Below, piece by piece: positions 1 through 8,643 of a stretch of DNA of 64,000 bases; within the stretch, counting starts at the first letter, position 1, and every line of letters starts with the position of its first letter. The position numbers and the translations under genes are program-made. A model generated the notes under the pieces. That model was not told the origin of the DNA and made no database searches. It saw only the letters and a program-made list of their open reading frames with translations. Origin of the DNA: G965267185 sp965267185 (GTDB taxonomy: Bacteria > Pseudomonadota > Alphaproteobacteria > UBA6615). Location of the stretch: assembly GCA_965267185.1 (NCBI GenBank), contig OZ253937.1:3658001-3722000 (forward strand). Direction: 5' to 3'.

Positions 1-693
1 GGGGTGAGTCCGAAGAAGTACATCCAATTTCTCACCCTCGAGCACGCCAAACGAAGCCTCGCCAATTCAGCGAGTGTGTTGGATGCCGCTTTCGATGCCG
101 GCTTGTCGGGACCGGGGCGCTTGCACGATCTGTTCGTCACGCATGAAGCGCTGACGCCTGGTGAATGGAAGTCCCAGGCGGATGGTCTCGACCTGCGCTA
201 TGGCTGGCACGATAGCCCGTTCGGTGACTGCCTGATCGTGGCGTCCGAGCGCGGCGTGTGCGGGTTGGCCTTCGGTGTTTGGCAAGACCGCACGCGCGCC
301 TTCGAGAACTTGGCGCGCAGCTTTGGCGGGGCGCGCTTGACCTGGGACACGCCAGCGACAGCGGAACATGCGGACAAGGCTTTTGGTGGGAATGGTGACA
401 TTCACTTGTTGCTCCGCGCCACGCCGTTTCAGCTCAAGGTGTGGGAGGCGCTACTGCGGATCCCGATGGGCGCGACCACCAGCTACACCGACTTGGCGGC
501 GCGCATCGGTAAACCCACCGCGGCGCGCGCCGTCGCCAGCGCGCTCGCCGCCAATCCCGTCTCCTGGATTATTCCGTGCCATCGCGTGTTGCGGAGCGAT
601 GGCACAATAACAGGCTATCGCTGGTCGCCGGAGCAAAAGCGCACTTTGCTTGCGTGGGAAGCCGCGCAGACCGAGGCCGATACGGCGGCGTAG
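1..693 (+). CDS. Ada-like methylated-DNA--protein-cysteine methyltransferase (5' end missing)
   Basis: Repairs O6-alkylguanine by moving the alkyl group to its own cysteine. The reading frame is open to the left edge, so the start lies outside the window. Counting from the codon at position 4, residues 1-50 resemble the end of an AraC-type helix-turn-helix region of Ada-type proteins. Residues 60-225 are the methyltransferase domain, with the active-site PCHRV motif at 191-195 (Cys192 is the acceptor) and the following GxxxGYRW region. Whether the N-terminal zinc/cysteine domain of true Ada is present cannot be seen. A bifunctional AraC-methyltransferase protein is the best call. It may be an activator of its own adaptive response, but no promoter is visible here. 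Confidence 0.9.
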   Translation, partial: GVSPKKYIQFLTLEHAKRSLANSASVLDAAFDAGLSGPGRLHDLFVTHEALTPGEWKSQADGLDLRYGWHDSPFGDCLIVASERGVCGLAFGVWQDRTRAFENLARSFGGARLTWDTPATAEHADKAFGGNGDIHLLLRATPFQLKVWEALLRIPMGATTSYTDLAARIGKPTAARAVASALAANPVSWIIPCHRVLRSDGTITGYRWSPEQKRTLLAWEAAQTEADTAA

Positions 694-773
694 ATCGTCA
701 AAACGCCGTTCCGCCTTTATTTGGCATTTGCAGATCGTTACTGTCGCGCGGTTTGACGAAAACCGGTGCGGCG

Positions 774-1235
774 ATGACGACGCGATATCTTGAGGATTTT
801 GAGGTTGGCGAGGTAATGGAGACGGCGCCGGTGGTGTTGAGCGCTGACGAAATTATCGAGTTCGCCCAACTTTACGATCCGCAGACATTTCACACCGACC
901 CCGAGGCGGCCAAGGAGAGCCCGTTTGGCGGGCTGATCGCGAGCGGTCTGCAGACCATCGCGGTCGCGTTTGGCCAGTTCATCCGATTGGGCTATTTCGC
1001 CGAGAGCTCTCTCGGCGGCCCGGCAACCGACGACGTCGATTGGTTGGCGCCGGTGCGGCCCGGTAACGAGCTGGTCACAACAGCGCAAGTAATCGAAGCG
1101 CGGCCGTCTCAGTCCAAGCCCGACCGCGGCGTCGTTCGTCTGCAGTTCAACACGGTGGTGACCGGCAACCCGGTCGTCCGCTTCAGCACCACGACGTTTC
1201 TGCGGCGGCGACCGACAACAGCAACGAACATCTAA
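774..1235 (+). CDS. MaoC family dehydratase (first of a tandem pair)
   Basis: A hot-dog fold hydratase of 153 residues, the usual size of single-domain MaoC-like enoyl-CoA hydratases. The motif with FAQLYDPQTFHTD near residues 25-40 carries the Asp and His normally used for hydration, followed by GLIASGLQT. The ATG at 774 begins at the natural domain edge (MTTRYLEDFEVGE). The frame stays open upstream to 576, but that stretch does not look coding. It lies 80 bases after the methyltransferase gene and 15 bases before a paralogue that shares its layout, so the two are probably co-transcribed. The substrate is unknown. Confidence 0.85.
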   Translation: MTTRYLEDFEVGEVMETAPVVLSADEIIEFAQLYDPQTFHTDPEAAKESPFGGLIASGLQTIAVAFGQFIRLGYFAESSLGGPATDDVDWLAPVRPGNELVTTAQVIEARPSQSKPDRGVVRLQFNTVVTGNPVVRFSTTTFLRRRPTTATNI

Positions 1236-1250
1236 TCTGCGATTTGTCCC

Positions 1251-1703
1251 ATGAGTGGTCTGTATTTCGAGGATTTCCATGTCGGCCGGCAGTTCGAGAC
1301 CGAACCGGTGCGCTTAGGCGAAAGCGAAGTCATCGCATTCGCGCAGAAGTACGATCCACAGCCTTTCCATACCGATCCGGGAGCAGCGGAAAAGTCGATC
1401 TATCGCGGCCTAATTGCCAGCGGTTTCCAGACGGTCGCGATTGCCGCGGGCCAATGGCTTCGCACCGGCCTTCAAGAGGGAACCGGCATGGGGGGGCCGG
1501 GGTTGCGCGATATACGGTGGCTAGCGCCAGTGCGGCCGGGCGATATGCTCAGCACGACGGTTGAAATCGCTGCTGCGCGCGTGTCCGAAAGTAAACCGGA
1601 TCGCGGAATCGTTCATTTCGCCTATACCGTACGAAACGAAGCCGAAATTGTGGCGACCTTCACGGCCATCATCCTGGTAAAGCGGCGGCCCGAAAGAGCG
1701 TAA
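1251..1703 (+). CDS. MaoC family dehydratase (second of a tandem pair)
   Basis: 150-residue hot-dog hydratase closely related to the gene just upstream: FAQKYDPQPFHTDPGAAEKS and GLIASGFQTVAIA match the same positions in the neighbour. The Asp/His pair is kept in both copies, so both should be active. Tandem MaoC genes may form a heterodimer like some two-subunit hydratases, or act on different acyl-CoA substrates. That is inference. The paralogues read as an old duplication, since identity is clear in the motifs but reduced elsewhere. Confidence 0.85.
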   Translation: MSGLYFEDFHVGRQFETEPVRLGESEVIAFAQKYDPQPFHTDPGAAEKSIYRGLIASGFQTVAIAAGQWLRTGLQEGTGMGGPGLRDIRWLAPVRPGDMLSTTVEIAAARVSESKPDRGIVHFAYTVRNEAEIVATFTAIILVKRRPERA

Positions 1704-1788
1704 CCAATGACCGAAGGTAGCGTGGCGGCGGCGCGGGGCTGCATGGTAATATCCGCCGTCTACACAATACGCGGGCGAATATAGCGCG

Positions 1789-3660
1789 ATGCCATTTACC
1801 GGCGCCGGACTGAGCCCGGCGGAATTTGGGATGTGGGCCACCTTTGCCGTTATCGTGGTGGCGCTAGTGCTCTACGCCGTAGAACGCGTGGCGCTGGAAG
1901 TGACCTCCCTCGGCGTTATCTGTGCGCTGCTTCTGCTGTTTCATTTCAATCCGATCGTCGGCGATGACGGCCAGAACCTTCTCGGGCCGGACGCGCTCCT
2001 AGCCGGGTTTGCCAACCCGGCGCTTCTTACGGTTGTGGCGCTCCTGGTCATGGGCGCCGGTTTGGCGCGAACCGGCGTACTCGAGGCGGGAGCAGGGCTG
2101 CTCTTTCGTTACGGGCGAGGACATGCAGCCATCGCGCCGGCGATAGCGTTCATCGCCGTGCTCGCGGTGAGCGGGTTTCTCAACAATACGCCGGTTGTGG
2201 TGATTTTCATCCCGATCATGCAGGCGCTATCGGACCGGCTCGGCCAGCCATCCTCCAAGCTCCTGATGTCGCTCTCCTTCGCTGCCATCCTCGGCGGGAT
2301 GACCACGCTCATCGGTTCGAGCACCAACCTCTTGGTGTCGGGCATGTTGGTTGAGCTGGGCGAAAGCGGTTTCACTTTCTTCCAGTTCTTTGTTCCCGGT
2401 GTAATCCTGGCCGTCATCGGCCTGCTGTACGTTATTTTTATCGCCAATCATTTGCTCCCCGAACGCGCCCTGCTGACCAGCGCCGTTGCCGGCGGTGGCC
2501 GCCAGTTCATGGCCGAACTGCATGTGCAGGAGGGGTCCAAATTTGACGGCATGAAGCCCCGTGGCGGTTTCTTTCCGGAACTGAAAGACATGACGCTACG
2601 TGTCATCATTCGCGATGGCTTGTCGTATCTGGCGCCTTTCGATGACCGCTTTCAGATAATGCCGGGCGATACCATCGTGGTCGCGGCGACGCGCCCGGCG
2701 TTGACCGAAGCCTTGAAGGGGGAACCGGCGCAGTTTCATCCCCAATTGGGACAGGACTGGGAACGCTACGAGACGGAAGAAGGCCACCAACGCTGGCAGG
2801 TTGGTAACCAGGTTCTCGCCGAGGCCATGGTCACGCCAGATTCGCGCCTGACCGGCCAAAATCTCGATCAGATCGGGTTTCGTTATCGTTATCACTGTGT
2901 CGTGCTGGGTATCCAGCGCCGGTCCCAAATGATCAGAACCCGGGTAACCGAAATTCGGCTCGAGCCTGGGGACGTCCTGTTGCTGCAAGGGCGCCAGGAA
3001 GACATCGACGCGCTACGCGGCAACCCGGACATCCTCCTCGTTGAATGGACGACCATCGACGTACCCGCGGTGCATCACGCACGAAGCACGTTGTTGATCT
3101 TTGCTTGTGTAATCGTCGCGGCGGCGACCAGCCTCGTCCCCATTTCGGTGGCCTCGCTAACCGGTGCCGGTTTGATGTTGGCGACAGGCGTGCTGAACAT
3201 ACGCCAGGCCGGACGGGCCATTGACCGTACTATCGTTATGATGATCGCGGCGGCGCTTGCTCTGGGAGCCGCGTTACAGGCGACGGGCGGGGCGCAGTTC
3301 TTGGCTGACGCGATGCTGGCAGCCGTTGGCGACTCCGCGCCGGCTATTGTGTTATCGGCCTTTTTCCTCCTGGTGGCGGTCTTGGCGAACCTCATCAGCA
3401 CGAAAGCGACGGCGGTCTTGTTCACCCCTATCGCCGTCAGTGTCGCGCAGGGCCTGAATGTGCCTCCCGAAGCTTTCGTTGTGGCCGTGGTGTTCGCCGC
3501 CAACTGCTCGTTCGCGTCGCCTATCGGATATCAGACCAATCTTCTGGTGATGGCGCCGGGGAACTACCGATTCGCCGACTTTGTGCGGGTCGGCAGCCCG
3601 TTGCTGATCATCGTTTGGCTCGCCTTCAGCTTCGTTGCGCCCTGGTATTACGGCCTTTAA
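1789..3660 (+). CDS. SLC13/DASS-type permease with two internal TrkA-C domains
   Basis: Inner-membrane ion-coupled anion transporter of 623 residues. Hydrophobic segments fill residues 8-220 and 430-620. Between them lies a soluble region (about 235-425) with two RCK_C/TrkA-C-like repeats, each ending in a phrase of the type PGDTIVVAATR or PGDVLLLQGRQ. Motifs such as NNTPVVVIFIPI and GSSTNLLVSG in the first half, and NLISTKATAVLFTPIA in the second half, are the paired helical hairpins of the family. Substrates of relatives include sulfate, citrate and dicarboxylates; this one cannot be assigned. It stands alone, 85 bases after the MaoC pair. Confidence 0.88.
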   Translation: MPFTGAGLSPAEFGMWATFAVIVVALVLYAVERVALEVTSLGVICALLLLFHFNPIVGDDGQNLLGPDALLAGFANPALLTVVALLVMGAGLARTGVLEAGAGLLFRYGRGHAAIAPAIAFIAVLAVSGFLNNTPVVVIFIPIMQALSDRLGQPSSKLLMSLSFAAILGGMTTLIGSSTNLLVSGMLVELGESGFTFFQFFVPGVILAVIGLLYVIFIANHLLPERALLTSAVAGGGRQFMAELHVQEGSKFDGMKPRGGFFPELKDMTLRVIIRDGLSYLAPFDDRFQIMPGDTIVVAATRPALTEALKGEPAQFHPQLGQDWERYETEEGHQRWQVGNQVLAEAMVTPDSRLTGQNLDQIGFRYRYHCVVLGIQRRSQMIRTRVTEIRLEPGDVLLLQGRQEDIDALRGNPDILLVEWTTIDVPAVHHARSTLLIFACVIVAAATSLVPISVASLTGAGLMLATGVLNIRQAGRAIDRTIVMMIAAALALGAALQATGGAQFLADAMLAAVGDSAPAIVLSAFFLLVAVLANLISTKATAVLFTPIAVSVAQGLNVPPEAFVVAVVFAANCSFASPIGYQTNLLVMAPGNYRFADFVRVGSPLLIIVWLAFSFVAPWYYGL

Positions 3661-3734
3661 TCGAGGGTCCGATTGGGCGTAGGAGGCCCGCGACAATGCG
3701 TCTATTGACGCGGCAGCGAAAATGCCTACTTTCC

Positions 3735-3788
3735 GCGGTGGGCCATCCCTCCCCAACGAGGGGCGGCGTTCTGTAAGGGACGCTTAAC
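3735..3788 (+). promoter_or_regulatory. Candidate serC leader RNA
   Basis: Immediately ahead of serC the leader can fold into a hairpin: 3747-3751 (CCCTC) pairs with 3758-3762 (GAGGG) around the loop CCCAAC, and GCC at 3742-3744 can pair with GGC at 3765-3767. A Shine-Dalgarno AAGGGA at 3775-3780 follows. A conserved serC RNA element is known upstream of serC in Alphaproteobacteria. Position and shape fit, but I matched it by eye only and covariance cannot be judged from one sequence. Confidence 0.45.
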
Positions 3789-4970
3789 ATGACAAGCACA
3801 CTATCGAAGCCGGACGTCCGTCCGGCTAATCCTCTATTTTCGTCAGGACCTTGCGCGAAACGTCCCGGTTGGGCGCCTTCGGTGCTGTCCGAGGCCGCCC
3901 TGGGCCGCTCCCACCGGGCGAAAGACCCCAAGGCCAAACTAGTACGGGTGATCGAAGAAAGCCGGGAGATCCTCGGCATTCCCGATGACTACCGTATCGG
4001 CATCGTGCCGGCGTCGGACACCGGCGCGGTCGAAATGGCCTTGTGGTCGTTGCTCGGTCCACGCGGCGTCGATGTTCTCGCCTGGGAGAGCTTTGGCAGT
4101 GGCTGGGTCACCGATATCGTCAAACAGCTGAAGCTGGATGATGTCAGGGTCCTCGAGGCGCCCTATGGCCAGCTGGTCGACCTGGGGCAAACCGATCCTG
4201 CTCGGGACTGCGTTTTTACCTGGAACGGCACGACATCCGGCGTGCGTGTCGCCGATGGTGACTGGATCGCCGACAACCGCGCCGGGCTGACGATTTGCGA
4301 CGCGACCTCGGCGGTGTTCGCGATGGACCTGCCGTGGCAAAAGCTCGATGTCGTCACCTGGTCGTGGCAGAAGGTGCTGGGCGGCGAGGCGCAGCACGGC
4401 ATGCTGGTATTGAGCCCGCGCGCGGTCGAGCGGCTCGAATCCTATGCGCCGCCCTGGCCGCTGCCGAAGATTTTCCGCCTCACCAAAGGCGGCAAGCTCA
4501 ACGAAGAGATTTTCACCGGCAGCACGATCAATACCCCCTCGATGCTGTGCGTCGAGGATCAATTGGATGCGCTCGCTTGGGCGCGGGATATTGGCGGCTT
4601 GCCGGCGCTGATCGAACGCAGCGAAGGGAATTATCGCGTCATTGCCGATTGGATTTCGGCAACCGACTGGGCGGACTTTTTGGCCGAAGAACCGGCTACC
4701 CGATCGTGCACCAGCGTTTGCGTGAAAATCGTCGATCCCTGGTTTACCGAATTGGCCGATGCGGATCGTGCGGCGACGTCGAAAGCCGTTGCCTCTCTGC
4801 TGGAGCAGGAGGGTGTCGCCTACGACATCAACGGCTATCGCGATGCGCCGCCGGGATTACGGATTTGGACTGGCGCTACCATCGACAAGGAAAACGTCGA
4901 AGCGCTGACGCCGTGGCTCGACTGGGCCTACGCCACCGTAAAATCGCAAATCCGGGCAGCCGCTCAATAG
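3789..4970 (+). CDS. serC: Phosphoserine aminotransferase
   Basis: Converts 3-phosphohydroxypyruvate and glutamate to O-phosphoserine in the serine pathway. The 393-residue product has the alphaproteobacterial SerC layout: FSSGPCAKRPGW near the N-terminus, HRAKDPKAKL at 42-51, and the pyridoxal-phosphate lysine at K195 in the context TWSWQKVLGGE. The ATG at 3789 has AAGGGA eight bases upstream. serA follows 75 bases downstream in the same direction, so the two first steps of serine synthesis form one operon, probably under control of the leader at 3735-3788. Confidence 0.96.
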   Translation: MTSTLSKPDVRPANPLFSSGPCAKRPGWAPSVLSEAALGRSHRAKDPKAKLVRVIEESREILGIPDDYRIGIVPASDTGAVEMALWSLLGPRGVDVLAWESFGSGWVTDIVKQLKLDDVRVLEAPYGQLVDLGQTDPARDCVFTWNGTTSGVRVADGDWIADNRAGLTICDATSAVFAMDLPWQKLDVVTWSWQKVLGGEAQHGMLVLSPRAVERLESYAPPWPLPKIFRLTKGGKLNEEIFTGSTINTPSMLCVEDQLDALAWARDIGGLPALIERSEGNYRVIADWISATDWADFLAEEPATRSCTSVCVKIVDPWFTELADADRAATSKAVASLLEQEGVAYDINGYRDAPPGLRIWTGATIDKENVEALTPWLDWAYATVKSQIRAAAQ

Positions 4971-5045
4971 CGCCGCTGGGCAATCCACAAACATATAGCG
5001 TGCTCAGCGACGTATTGGCGCTGTAGCGACTAGAGGGCAGATCAA

Positions 5046-6623
5046 ATGGTCAAGGTATTGATTTCCGATTCCATGAGCCCGCGGGCCGAGGAAGTTTTCT
5101 CCAATCGCGGCATCGACGTCGACGTCAAGGTCGGCCTGTCCGAGGAAGAGCTCATCGCTCGCATCGGCGACTACGATGGGCTCGCGGTGCGCTCGGCAAC
5201 GAAGGTGACGGAAAAGATCTTTGCCGCGGCAAGTAATTTGAAAGTCGTTGGCCGGGCGGGTATCGGCGTCGACAATATCGACCTTACGGCCGCCACAGCG
5301 AACGGTGTTGTGGTGATGAACACGCCCTTCGGGAATGCCATCACCACGGCCGAGCACGCCATTGCCATGATCATGGCGCTCGCGCGGCAGATCCCCATGG
5401 CAGATAGTTCGACCCAAGACGGCAAGTGGGAAAAGTCACGGTTCGTCGGTGTCGAGATCACCGGCAAAACGCTGGGGATCATCGGGTGTGGCAATATCGG
5501 TTCGATCGTCGCTGAGCGCGCGCTCGGGCTGAAAATGAAAGTCATCGCTTACGACCCCTATCTGACCGCGGAACATGCGCAAGACATCGGGGTTGAAAAA
5601 CTCGAGCTGGATGCGCTGCTCGCGCGGGCCGACTTCGTCAGTCTGCACACGCCGCTGACTGATCAGACCCGCGGCATTATCGATGCCGACGCGATTGCCA
5701 AGATGAAAAAAGGCGTGCGCATCATCAATTGCGCACGCGGCGGTTTGGTCGTCGAGAAGGATTTGCAGGCCGCCCTTGAGTCCGGCCACGTCGCCGGCGC
5801 CGCGCTGGATGTGTTCGAAACCGAACCGGCGAAGGAAAACGCACTCTTCGGTATCGAAAACCTCGTCTGCACCCCGCATCTCGGTGCTTCCACGACAGAG
5901 GCGCAGGTCAACGTTGCCATCCAGGTGGCAGAGCAGATGGCCGACTATTTGTTGAGCGGGGCGGTGGTCAACGCGCTCAATATGCCGTCGGTTTCGGCGG
6001 ACGAAGCGCCGCGTCTACGGCCCTATATGACGCTCGCCGAACAACTCGGCAGCTTTGCCGGTCAGATGACAGAGTCGGGTATCAAGGCCGTCAGCATCGA
6101 ATATGAAGGTCATGCCGCAGAATTGAACACCAAGGCCTTGAATGCTGCGGTGTTGAAGGGTCTTCTGTCGCCCTTGCTGGAGGGCGTGAATATGGTGAGC
6201 GCACCGGTGATTGCGAGCCAACGCGGTATCGAGGTGTCCGATGTCCGGCATGACCGGCAGACGGACTATCAAACCTTGATAAGGCTGACGATCACGACTG
6301 AAAATCAAACACGCAGTCTCGCCGGAACCTTGTTCGGTGATGACAAACCGCGCCTGGTCAACGTGAAAGGTGTGCCGATGGAGGCCGAGCTCGGCCCTCA
6401 TATGCTTTACGTCAACAATGATGACCGGCCGGGATTGATCGGCCGCCTCGGCACCGTATTGGCCGACGCCGGAGTCAATATCGGCACGTTTCATCTGGGC
6501 CGCACCGAGCCTGGTGGCGATGCCATCGCCCTAGTAGCGGTGGATGACGAAGTGCCGTCGGATGTTCTCCAAGCCGTCGCCAACCTGCCCAATGTAGTTC
6601 AAGCGAAGGCGTTGTCGTTCTGA
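5046..6623 (+). CDS. serA: D-3-phosphoglycerate dehydrogenase
   Basis: First step of serine synthesis, NAD-dependent oxidation of 3-phosphoglycerate. The 525-residue product is the long form: catalytic domain, Rossmann fold with GIIGCGNIGS near residue 147, the motif CARGGLVVEKDL, the HLGASTTEAQ segment carrying the catalytic His, then an intervening domain and a C-terminal ACT domain (MLYVNNDDRPGLIGRLG) that normally binds serine. Feedback regulation by serine is therefore plausible. The stop at 6621-6623 is followed by the next gene after one base, so the downstream FG-GAP gene is probably on the same transcript. Confidence 0.97.
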   Translation: MVKVLISDSMSPRAEEVFSNRGIDVDVKVGLSEEELIARIGDYDGLAVRSATKVTEKIFAAASNLKVVGRAGIGVDNIDLTAATANGVVVMNTPFGNAITTAEHAIAMIMALARQIPMADSSTQDGKWEKSRFVGVEITGKTLGIIGCGNIGSIVAERALGLKMKVIAYDPYLTAEHAQDIGVEKLELDALLARADFVSLHTPLTDQTRGIIDADAIAKMKKGVRIINCARGGLVVEKDLQAALESGHVAGAALDVFETEPAKENALFGIENLVCTPHLGASTTEAQVNVAIQVAEQMADYLLSGAVVNALNMPSVSADEAPRLRPYMTLAEQLGSFAGQMTESGIKAVSIEYEGHAAELNTKALNAAVLKGLLSPLLEGVNMVSAPVIASQRGIEVSDVRHDRQTDYQTLIRLTITTENQTRSLAGTLFGDDKPRLVNVKGVPMEAELGPHMLYVNNDDRPGLIGRLGTVLADAGVNIGTFHLGRTEPGGDAIALVAVDDEVPSDVLQAVANLPNVVQAKALSF

Positions 6624-6624
6624 T

Positions 6625-7659
6625 ATGCGGTTCGGTGTTTTTCTCGTAGCTTCATTTCTGGCCCTAGTACCGGGGGCGAGCGCCAGTGAGCGCCTGACCG
6701 TCGAGGTGCCTGGCGGTCTCGCCGCTTTGGAGCGCGAGTCGGGGATCCAAGGCGGCATTTCTCAACCCGCTGGACGTGTGGTCATTGTCCGTCGCGATGG
6801 CAAGCGGCTACGGCTGTCGAGGGCCGGTGGCGAACTCACTATGGGGCCCACCGACAACCGTATTGTTACCGCTCCCGGGCCCGATATGTTGCCCGATGGG
6901 GAAATCACCGAAGGGAAGGGCAATATACGCCGCGCGTGGCTAACCGGCCCGACGGATCGCTATGCTCATGGCATCCTGGGTGACAGTATCGAAGCCTCGG
7001 GTGTGGCGGTTGAAACCGCTGGTGGAGAGTTCTTGTATTTTGATCTAGGCCGCGACTCTGTCTTTGAAGACCGGCGGGCGCGGCTCTACGATTTCGATGG
7101 CGATGGTGACGACGAGGTCATCGTCGTTCAGGCCTTCCTTGATTCCGGCGCGGCGCTGGCGGTTCTGGAGGTGACGGGCAAGTCGTTGGAATTGGCTGCC
7201 GCCGTCGACCCGATCGGCCTCTCCAACCGCTGGCTCAATCCGGCGGGGGCGGGAGATTTCGATGGGGATGGCCGCACCGAGGTAGCGTATGTGGAGACGC
7301 CCCATATCGGCGGCACTTTGAAACTGTATGAGTATGATGGCGGGCGCCTAACCGTCGATGGCGCTGCCCGCGGCTTTTCTAACCACGCCATCCGCTCGCG
7401 TGAGCAGGATCAGGCCGCCATCGCCGATTGGAACGGTGACGGGGTCGTCGATTTGCTGGTGCCCGACGCCCAGCGCAGAGCGCTGCGAATTGTCACGTTT
7501 GCCGGCGGCAAATTCCAAGAACTCGACCGAATCGACAATCCGGGGCGGATTGTTACCGCGGTGCTGCCGGTGAAATTCGACGATTCGGATCGCCCGGCCG
7601 TTGTTTATGGGCTCTCCGACGGCACTCTGGTGGCGATTTCGCCGTCTATCGGCGAATAA
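6625..7659 (+). CDS. Exported FG-GAP/VCBS repeat protein
   Basis: 344 residues with a signal peptide (MRFGVFLVASFLALVPGASA, cut before SERLT). Several calcium-loop-like repeats of the type DFDGDGDDE, DFDGDGRTE and DWNGDGVVD occur at about residues 155, 212 and 270, as in FG-GAP/VCBS beta-propellers. It is probably periplasmic. The gene begins one base after serA and lies before a candidate terminator, so it is expressed with serine biosynthesis genes although no link to that pathway is apparent. Function unknown. Confidence 0.8.
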   Translation: MRFGVFLVASFLALVPGASASERLTVEVPGGLAALERESGIQGGISQPAGRVVIVRRDGKRLRLSRAGGELTMGPTDNRIVTAPGPDMLPDGEITEGKGNIRRAWLTGPTDRYAHGILGDSIEASGVAVETAGGEFLYFDLGRDSVFEDRRARLYDFDGDGDDEVIVVQAFLDSGAALAVLEVTGKSLELAAAVDPIGLSNRWLNPAGAGDFDGDGRTEVAYVETPHIGGTLKLYEYDGGRLTVDGAARGFSNHAIRSREQDQAAIADWNGDGVVDLLVPDAQRRALRIVTFAGGKFQELDRIDNPGRIVTAVLPVKFDDSDRPAVVYGLSDGTLVAISPSIGE

Positions 7660-7706
7660 GGGTAATTGACGCTAAATTTAGGAAATGCCGGGACAATATC
7701 GCTCGT

Positions 7707-7737
7707 AACGGCCAGCGATTGCCGTTAAGGTTTTCTT
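7707..7737 (+). terminator. Candidate intrinsic terminator after the serC-serA operon
   Basis: AACGGC at 7707-7712 pairs with GCCGTT at 7721-7726 around an 8-base loop; the tail AAGG then TTTTCTTC is T-rich but separated by four bases. A second small hairpin, GCGCCC at 7748-7753 with GGGCGC at 7759-7764, follows. The placement fits the end of serC-serA-6625. Confidence 0.4.
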
Positions 7738-7785
7738 CAACGGTCCGGCGCCCGAATAGGGCGCTTCAGCTTGGGGGATTAAGTT

Positions 7786-8277
7786 CTGAGCACCTCGTGG
7801 AACAGAATAGGCGCACCTGCGCTTAAACGTGCCGCATTGGGTATCGCGGTCGCTGGCTTCGTGTCGATCGTCAGCGCCGGGGCGGCCAGTGCTATCGAAC
7901 CCAAAAGCGATAGCGAAGCGGCCGCCGTGAACGCACGCCTGTTGCAGACCGAGATGATGGTCGCTGCGCTCACATGCGATCTACGGCCCCAGTACAACAC
8001 GGCAATTCGTACCTTCGAGACAGAACTGGTTCGTCACGGCCAGGTGTTGCGCAAAATGTTTCGGCGCAATCACGGTGCCGGTGGGCAGCGTCAGCTCGAT
8101 AAATATATCACGCGGCTTGCCAACGACGCCTCGGCGCGCAGCAACCGTGACCGATTGGGCTTTTGCCGCACGGCGGCATCTTTGTTCGACAATGTTCTGG
8201 CATCGCGCTCCGGTGGCTTCGACCAGTTGACCAAGCGGCTGATTCAAGAAGCAGCCTTGCCGATCCAGGCGCGCTGA
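7786..8277 (+). CDS. Small exported protein of unknown function, probable CTG start
   Basis: No ATG or GTG lies between the upstream in-frame stop (7780) and the mature coding region; the first conventional option is TTG at 7837. Starting at CTG 7786 gives 163 residues with a textbook signal peptide: basic N-region (WNRIGAPALKRA), hydrophobic core, and cleavage after AGAASA. GGGGGA at 7773-7778 sits seven bases before this CTG, while TTG 7837 has no ribosome site and would remove the basic N-region. The mature part is helical and charged, with two Cys (CDLRP and FCRTA) that could form a disulfide. I do not recognise a family. Confidence 0.6.
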   Translation: MSTSWNRIGAPALKRAALGIAVAGFVSIVSAGAASAIEPKSDSEAAAVNARLLQTEMMVAALTCDLRPQYNTAIRTFETELVRHGQVLRKMFRRNHGAGGQRQLDKYITRLANDASARSNRDRLGFCRTAASLFDNVLASRSGGFDQLTKRLIQEAALPIQAR

Positions 8278-8320
8278 ATTTTCGGATAGATCACCCACCC
8301 GATAGCGGTGGTGATACCAA

Positions 8321-8348
8321 GCCCCGAAGTGCATCCGCACTCCGGGGC
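8321..8348 (+). terminator. GC-rich hairpin after the small exported protein gene
   Basis: Twelve-base arms GCCCCGAAGTGC (8321-8332) and GCACTCCGGGGC (8337-8348) enclose the loop ATCC, with one A-C mismatch. There is no T-run, so it may be a factor-assisted terminator or an mRNA-end stabiliser. It directly abuts the inverted-repeat element at 8350. Confidence 0.4.
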
Positions 8349-8349
8349 C

Positions 8350-8632
8350 AGAGCGGTTCCTCTTCAGATAGAATCAATTCTGTTGGCGATCGGGGCGGCG
8401 ATCCACGCGGAAGACGGCGCAGCGCGATGCGGTGTCATCGGGCAAGCCATCTGACAAAGTGGCTGCCCGCCGAACGCCAACCCGAAGGGGCGGGCGGCTT
8501 TGCGCCAATTCCGGCGGGTTTCGGCTCGACCGAAGCTCCAGCTATGCTCTTCGCCGAAACCCCATAGGTGCATTGGGGTCTTGACCCAAATCCGCACCGC
8601 CAGAATGGTTCAATCTGACCAGGAACCGCTCT
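8350..8632. repeat. MITE-like element with about 32-bp terminal inverted repeats
   Basis: 8350-8382 begins AGAGCGGTTCCT and contains TCAGAT and GAATCA; the complement of 8601-8632 begins with the same 12 bases and carries TCAGAT and GAACCA at the same places, with only a few mismatches and one length difference. The 219 bases between hold no convincing gene. I see no clear target duplication and no second copy in the window. The size and structure fit a non-autonomous transposon or a large palindromic intergenic repeat. This accounts for most of the 366-base gap between the flanking genes. Confidence 0.6.
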
Positions 8633-8643
8633 AGTCGTTTCGG

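Noticed and set aside
8364..8597. 77-codon minus-strand frame inside the inverted-repeat element
   Set aside because: No ribosome site, low-complexity composition. It belongs to the repeat.
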